From assembly GCF_044904665.1 (NCBI RefSeq), contig NZ_JADIKM010000001.1, positions 124,001 to 188,000 on the forward strand: DNA of 64,000 nt. The letters are read 5' to 3'. Numbering within the stretch: position 1 is the stretch's first letter; each line of letters begins with the position of its first letter. Positions 60,676 to 64,000 of this stretch are shown here, one piece after another. The translations under genes were made by a program, and so were the position numbers. This DNA comes from Dyella_A ginsengisoli. Its GTDB lineage: Bacteria > Pseudomonadota > Gammaproteobacteria > Xanthomonadales > Rhodanobacteraceae. The notes beneath the pieces are model-generated. The model ran no database searches. It saw only the letters and a list, made by a program, of their open reading frames with translations, and was not told where the DNA came from.

Positions 60676-61655
60676 CGCGACCCCTGGCGCCTGGCCGGCC
60701 GGGAACCCAGCAGGTGGCCGTTGACGGTGGTGCCGTAGAGCGACATCGGCGTGTCGTGGAAATCCTTGCGCGTCTGCGCGAGGTCGCCCTTGAAGCGCGG
60801 GTCCTGCGGGCGTTCGTGGGCGTCCATGTACATCGCCACGTCCCACGCGTCCTGGTCGCTCAGCGTGTTGCCACGGCTCAGCGGCATGTTGGCCTTGATG
60901 AAGGCGGCGGCGTTGTCCAGTTCATGCATGCCGGCGCCCCAGTTGAACGAGTCCGGTCCCCACAGCGGCGGAAACACGTAGCGCCCGGCCACCTTCTGGC
61001 CCAGGCCGTCGCTGCCGTGGCACAGCGCGCAGTCGCGCTGGAACACCGTCTCGCCGCGCGCGTAGTCCGGTGGCTGCGGCGGCTTGAAGCCCTGCTTGGG
61101 ATAGCCGGCGCCGTCCAGCTTCACGCCGATCGGCGCGCCGGTGGCCATCCAGTACGCGTAGGCCTCCAGCGCCAGCATCTCGCGGCTGTCCAGCGGCGGC
61201 GCCTTGCCGTTCATGCTGAACTGGAAGCAGCCCTGCAGTCGCTCGCCGAAGCTGTTCACGTGCTTGTTCTTGCTGCGGTAGGCCGGATACATGCCGTAGG
61301 CACCCCACAGCGGCGCCGAATTCGGCTGACGGCCGGCGTCGAGGTGGCAATTGGCGCAGGCCAGGCCGTTGCCGACATATGCCGGCGCCTTCTGTGCGGT
61401 GTGCACGAACAGCTCGCGCCCCTCGCGCACCATGTCGCCGAACGGGCCTTCGGGGATCGCCGATTCCGGCGGCGGCGTGAACGCCGTTGCCGGCTTCATC
61501 GTCGTCGGCGCCGGGGCCGCTGCCGAGGCGGCGGGCGCGGCCGCCGTGGCGGTGTTGGCCGGCTTGGCCGGCATGTCGCTGCCGGCCGGCGGGCGCTGGC
61601 AGGCCACCAGCATCACGGCGGCGAGCGCGGGGAGCAGCAGTCGATGACGGTTCAT
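60672..61655 (-). CDS. tsdA: TsdA-like dihaem thiosulfate dehydrogenase
   Basis: A 327-residue periplasmic lipoprotein (lipobox LVAC) with a Pro/Ala linker and two c-haem motifs: CANCH (100-104) and CALCH (209-213). The segment CHLDAG...YPAYRSKNKHVNSFGERLQGCFQFSMNG...PLDSREM is the TsdA signature; C143 stands where the unusual axial Cys of haem 1 is expected. TsdA joins two thiosulfates to tetrathionate and passes electrons to a cytochrome. It overlaps its TsdB-like partner upstream and the porin gene downstream. Confidence 0.9.
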   Translation of the reverse strand: MNRHRLLLPALAAVMLVACQRPPAGSDMPAKPANTATAAAPAASAAAPAPTTMKPATAFTPPPESAIPEGPFGDMVREGRELFVHTAQKAPAYVGNGLACANCHLDAGRQPNSAPLWGAYGMYPAYRSKNKHVNSFGERLQGCFQFSMNGKAPPLDSREMLALEAYAYWMATGAPIGVKLDGAGYPKQGFKPPQPPDYARGETVFQRDCALCHGSDGLGQKVAGRYVFPPLWGPDSFNWGAGMHELDNAAAFIKANMPLSRGNTLSDQDAWDVAMYMDAHERPQDPRFKGDLAQTRKDFHDTPMSLYGTTVNGHLLGSRPARRQGSR

Positions 61656-62320
61656 GGCGTGGCCTTGGGTTGGCCGAGCGGCTGCGCGGCGAACCAGCCG
61701 GCCACTTCGGTGATGTCCTGGTCGTCCAGCGCGGCGCTGATGTGCTGCATCAGCGCCAGCGGGTCGTTGCGCCGGCTACCCCGCTGCCAGGCCCTGAGCT
61801 GTGCGGCGATGTACGCGGCCGACTGCCCGGCCAGCGGCGGAAACGCCGCGCCCACGCCCACCCCGCCGGGGCCGTGGCACTGCTCGCAGGCCGGCACCTG
61901 GCGGCTCCAGCGGCCGCGTGTGGCCAGCAACGCGCCGCGGCTGTCCGGCGCGGGCGGCTGGGTGGCGGGCCTGGCCAGTGCGGCCGGCAGCGGCAGCCGG
62001 CTGTAGTACCCGGCCAGCGCCTGGCGCTCGTCGGTGGTCAGCGCCGTGGCGACGGGCTTCATCACCGGGTTGTCGCGCGTGCCGTCGGCAAAGCTGTCGA
62101 GCTGGCGCCGCAGGTAGCTGGCGTCGAGTCCGGCCAGCCGCGGAAAGCCGGCGGCGGCCTGGCCGCCACCGTCGGCACCGTGGCAGCCCAGGCAGGGCGG
62201 CGCGCCCTTGCCGTTGCCCTGTGTGGCGAGCTGCGCGGCGTCCATCGCATGCGCCGTCGGCGCGGCTAGGGCGGCGGCTGCCAGTGCACATGCGGCCACG
62301 ACACTCCATCGAAAGTTCAT
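61652..62320 (-). CDS. tsdB: TsdB-like dihaem cytochrome c4
   Basis: A 222-residue exported cytochrome with two domains: CLGCHGADG (43-47) and CEQCHGPGG (145-149), each with a later Met (NPVMKPVA, LALMQHISA) as likely axial ligand. Cytochromes of this kind accept electrons from TsdA (TsdB) or from other donors toward terminal oxidases. AGGGAGAA lies before the ATG; the stop overlaps the start of tsdA. Confidence 0.9.
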   Translation of the reverse strand: MNFRWSVVAACALAAAALAAPTAHAMDAAQLATQGNGKGAPPCLGCHGADGGGQAAAGFPRLAGLDASYLRRQLDSFADGTRDNPVMKPVATALTTDERQALAGYYSRLPLPAALARPATQPPAPDSRGALLATRGRWSRQVPACEQCHGPGGVGVGAAFPPLAGQSAAYIAAQLRAWQRGSRRNDPLALMQHISAALDDQDITEVAGWFAAQPLGQPKATP

Positions 62321-62356
62321 CGTGCGTTCTCCCTGCGGCTCCCGAACGTGGGGCTG

Positions 62357-62899
62357 CTATAGCGGCATCAGGGCGTAGCCCTGTTGCTGCAAGTCGGCGA
62401 TGGTGGTCAACGCTGACAGGGCCAGCGAGACGTGGCGGTCGATCGCCTCGTACGGGTAGTCGTGCTCGGCCACCGCCTGCCCGCACACCGCCACGTCGAC
62501 ACCTGCGGCGCGCAGGCGGGCGATCACCGGCAGGTTGGGGTTGTCCTGGCCGAACGCGGTGCGGTAGTGCGCATCGTCCAGCACCAGTGGCGTGGCGGCG
62601 CCGGAGGCCACCGCGACGAAGTGCAGATGTTCCAGCGGCACGCCCGCGCCGGTGTAAAGATTCACGCTGCGCGCGAGCCGCTGCAGGCCCGGATTGAGCT
62701 GGTCGGGCTTGCCTGCGCCGGTGAGGCTGAAAACCACCTTGTACGAGGCCGTGGCATCGGGTTGGTAATGCGCCTGCGGCAGCGGGTGGATCCGCCCGGC
62801 GCCCTCGATGGTGGGCGTGATCCAGAAGCCCTCGGCCGCCATGGCGCCAGCGCTGGTCAAGGCGAGACCCAGCACGGCGGCCAGCGTGGCGGGTTTCAT
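62357..62899 (-). CDS. Nested internal start: exported DsrE-like protein (alternative product)
   Basis: Starting at the ATG at 62899 gives a 180-residue protein with a cleavable signal (site about AMA/AEG) and a periplasmic DsrE-like domain. AGGGGA (62912-62907) lies seven bases before this ATG. It would be made from the same frame as the ArsR-DsrE gene. DsrE-like proteins exported in this way are commonly found beside tsd or sox genes. Evidence for use of this start is the SD spacing and the signal peptide; protein data are lacking. Confidence 0.55.
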   Translation of the reverse strand: MKPATLAAVLGLALTSAGAMAAEGFWITPTIEGAGRIHPLPQAHYQPDATASYKVVFSLTGAGKPDQLNPGLQRLARSVNLYTGAGVPLEHLHFVAVASGAATPLVLDDAHYRTAFGQDNPNLPVIARLRAAGVDVAVCGQAVAEHDYPYEAIDRHVSLALSALTTIADLQQQGYALMPL

Positions 62900-63238
62900 C
62901 GGATCGTCCCCTGGCGGTTCCGCCAGGGCCGGGACCTCGGCACACAGGCTGGTGAGCAGCGCGGGCAGCTGGCCGGAGGCCTCGCTGCCCAGCCGGTAGA
63001 ACAGCTGGCGCGCCTGTCGTCGCTGTTCCACCAGGCCCTCGTCGCGCATGCGCGACAGGTGCTGCGACAACGCGGACGGCGCAATGCCCAGCTGCATCGA
63101 CAGGTCTCCCGCGCTGCTCTCGCCATCACGAAACAGCCGGCACAACACCAGCAGGCGGGATGGATGCGCGAGCGCCTGCAGCAATCGGGCGGTGTCGTGC
63201 GCGCGCTGGTGCAGGAGGGGCAGAGTTTCTTTATTCAT
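62357..63238 (-). CDS. ArsR repressor domain joined in frame to a DsrE-like domain with its own signal peptide
   Basis: A single uninterrupted frame of 293 codons. Residues 1-112: ArsR winged helix (LGIAPSALSQHLSRMRDEGLVEQRRQARQLFYRL) with C33 and C99, 66 residues apart, as in SqrR and in the BigR-like protein at 55.4 kb. Residues 114-135: MKPATLAAVLGLALTSAGAMA, a textbook signal peptide or membrane helix. Residues 136-293: DsrE/F-like fold (GVPLEHLHFVAVASGAAT, RLRAAGVDVAVCGQAVAEHDY) with a Cys in the position typical of sulfur carriers. Product options: one membrane-anchored regulator, or two proteins if Met114 is used. First gene of the tsd operon, 36 bp before tsdB. Confidence 0.88.
   Translation of the reverse strand: MNKETLPLLHQRAHDTARLLQALAHPSRLLVLCRLFRDGESSAGDLSMQLGIAPSALSQHLSRMRDEGLVEQRRQARQLFYRLGSEASGQLPALLTSLCAEVPALAEPPGDDPMKPATLAAVLGLALTSAGAMAAEGFWITPTIEGAGRIHPLPQAHYQPDATASYKVVFSLTGAGKPDQLNPGLQRLARSVNLYTGAGVPLEHLHFVAVASGAATPLVLDDAHYRTAFGQDNPNLPVIARLRAAGVDVAVCGQAVAEHDYPYEAIDRHVSLALSALTTIADLQQQGYALMPL
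62907..62928 (-). promoter_or_regulatory. Hairpin that covers the internal ribosome-binding site
   Basis: On the message, CCCTGGCGG (62928-62920) and CCGCCAGGG (62917-62909) pair with two bases between. The 3' arm includes part of AGGGGA, the Shine-Dalgarno of the internal ATG at 62899. Ribosomes translating the ArsR part would open the stem, so translation of the DsrE-like part would depend on that of ArsR. Confidence 0.6.
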
Positions 63239-63252
63239 ATTTCAGTGAAATA
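63238..63252 (-). promoter_or_regulatory. Palindrome overlapping the ArsR-DsrE start codon
   Basis: TATTTCAGTGAAATA, a perfect 15-bp palindrome whose first base is the A of the ATG on the minus strand. It is the likely site for autorepression; the gene has no Shine-Dalgarno sequence in front of it. Confidence 0.6.
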
Positions 63253-63403
63253 AACATTGACCGATTCTGCCCGGCCCGGTCCGGTTTGTCATCCTGCGCG
63301 GCCGCCGGGCCTCAACCCTTGGGCCGTAACACTTTGCATGCCCAGGCGCGGCCAGCCGGCGATCCGATGAAAGATTTTGCTCGCGCAAAGGCTGCGACCG
63401 AGA

Positions 63404-63439
63404 TATTTGCCTTGACAAATAAACTTCGGGCAATAGAAT
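63404..63439 (+). promoter_or_regulatory. Sigma-70 promoter of marR with overlapping palindrome
   Basis: TTGACA (63412-63417), 16 bases, TAGAAT (63434-63439). The palindrome TATTTG-six bases-CAAATA (63404-63421) overlaps the -35 and is typical for a MarR site, so the regulator probably represses itself. Confidence 0.75.
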
Positions 63440-63447
63440 GCGCGGCC

Positions 63448-63915
63448 ATGAACGCTGTCACCCCCACCACTCCCATCCTCAAGGGCCCCGCCGAAAGCCT
63501 CGGCGTGTTGCTCGGCCTGGTCCGTTCCGAAATCGTCCGCGCGATGGAAGCCGAGCTGGCCGCGCAGGACATCGATCTGCGCTTCACCCAGTTCCTGATC
63601 CTCAAGCGGCTGTCCCGGCTCGGCCCGATGAGCGCCAGCGAGCTGGCTCGCTCGGTGGAGCTCGACGGCGGCGCCATGACGCGCCAGCTCGACCAGCTCG
63701 AAGCCAAGGGCTTCCTGCGCCGCACGCCGCACGAGCAGGACCGCCGCGCGCTGCGCATCGAGCTCACCGATGCCGGCAACGCGCTGTGGCAGCAGCTCAC
63801 CGACTGCAACGATCGCGTGCTGGAAGCGGCCCAGCGCTCGCTCAGCCTCACCGAGCGCGAACAACTGCATGACTACCTGGAACGCGTGCTGCACGCGCTG
63901 CGCGACAAGTCCTGA
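63448..63915 (+). CDS. MarR-family transcriptional regulator
   Basis: A 155-residue winged-helix repressor: LRFTQFLILKRLSRLGPMSASELARSVELDGGAMTRQLDQLEAKGFLRRTPHEQDRRALRIELTDAG (split into its helices here: DNA-reading helix DGGAMTRQLDQLEAKG, wing RTPHEQDRRAL). The start is the ATG at 63448, nine bases after the -10. It is divergent from the ArsR-DsrE gene. The gene that begins 34 bp downstream is probably its target, as in emrAB-type efflux units. Confidence 0.93.
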   Translation: MNAVTPTTPILKGPAESLGVLLGLVRSEIVRAMEAELAAQDIDLRFTQFLILKRLSRLGPMSASELARSVELDGGAMTRQLDQLEAKGFLRRTPHEQDRRALRIELTDAGNALWQQLTDCNDRVLEAAQRSLSLTEREQLHDYLERVLHALRDKS

Positions 63916-63949
63916 TATTCCCGCCCCGACTCCCCTTTCCCCAGAGATC

Positions 63950-64000
63950 ATGACCATGCGTCTGCATTCTTTCGCCGCAGGCATCGGGCTCGCCCTGGCG
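63950..64000 (+). CDS. Start of an exported protein (cut by window edge)
   Basis: Only 17 codons are visible: MTMRLHSFAAGIGLALA, the beginning of a signal peptide. It is 34 bp after marR on the same strand. In this setting an outer-membrane efflux protein of an EmrAB/TolC type is likely, but the visible part cannot show it. Confidence 0.5.
   Translation, partial: MTMRLHSFAAGIGLALA

Overview
The window is a 64 kb piece of GC-rich bacterial chromosome, densely packed with genes on both strands. Gene content and order (hslVU next to xerC-DUF484-dapF-lptM, an AlgZ/AlgR-type pair beside hemC, rsmG-parA-parB, an Oar-type TonB receptor next to a flavin-dependent halogenase, TonB proteins with PYYP tails) point to a gammaproteobacterium of the Xanthomonadales/Lysobacterales, most like the Rhodanobacteraceae (Rhodanobacter, Dyella, Luteibacter). 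That placement is inferred from synteny and protein style. I saw no rRNA, tRNA, CRISPR array, insertion sequence or prophage.

Layout. 1-12.2 kb: conserved housekeeping block (hslU, hslV, a GT9 glycosyltransferase, xerC, DUF484, dapF, lptM), then a Sel1-repeat protein, a GNAT/RimK-like ATP-grasp divergent pair and a GGDEF-EAL protein. 12.3-18.5 kb: lipocalin, aroE, a Cys-cluster protein, a TonB-like protein followed by a lipoprotein that shares its central domain, a phosphatase/gamma-carbonic-anhydrase pair and a cNMP-patatin protein. 18.6-25.4 kb: M3 and M61-like peptidases, exonuclease III, a YecA-family protein, a gene-poor 0.6 kb stretch and a pirin. 25.5-36.7 kb: a nine-gene, mostly overlapping minus-strand locus that looks like a glucan utilisation system: LacI regulator, TonB receptor, tryptophan-halogenase-like protein, GH144-type beta-1,2-glucanase, ABC binding protein and two permeases (no ATPase), a small membrane protein and gluconokinase. 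37-47.4 kb: SPFH protein, rsmG, parAB, GT2, patatin, SLC13-RCK transporter, WYL regulator, DUF481 porin-like protein. 47.5-54.4 kb: hemC, AlgR/AlgZ-type two-component pair, esterase, S9 peptidase.

54.4-63.9 kb is the most interesting part: two consecutive minus-strand operons for inorganic sulfur. The first (57.8 to 54.4 kb) encodes two YeeE/YedE half-transporters, an ETHE1/Blh-like metallo-beta-lactamase, a DUF442 rhodanese/phosphatase-like protein, a BigR/SqrR-like ArsR repressor and a TauE exporter. The second (63.2 to 58.0 kb) encodes an ArsR domain joined in frame to a DsrE-like domain carrying its own signal peptide, a c4-type dihaem cytochrome (TsdB-like), a TsdA-like thiosulfate dehydrogenase, an outer-membrane barrel, an Lgt-like/TlpA fusion and a DsbG-like protein, nearly all translationally coupled. 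Both ArsR domains have two cysteines 66 residues apart, as in persulfide sensors. Together they suggest thiosulfate and persulfide handling: uptake, oxidation to tetrathionate, persulfide removal, sulfite export, and thiol redox control in the periplasm. The window ends with a MarR regulator and the first codons of the gene it probably controls.
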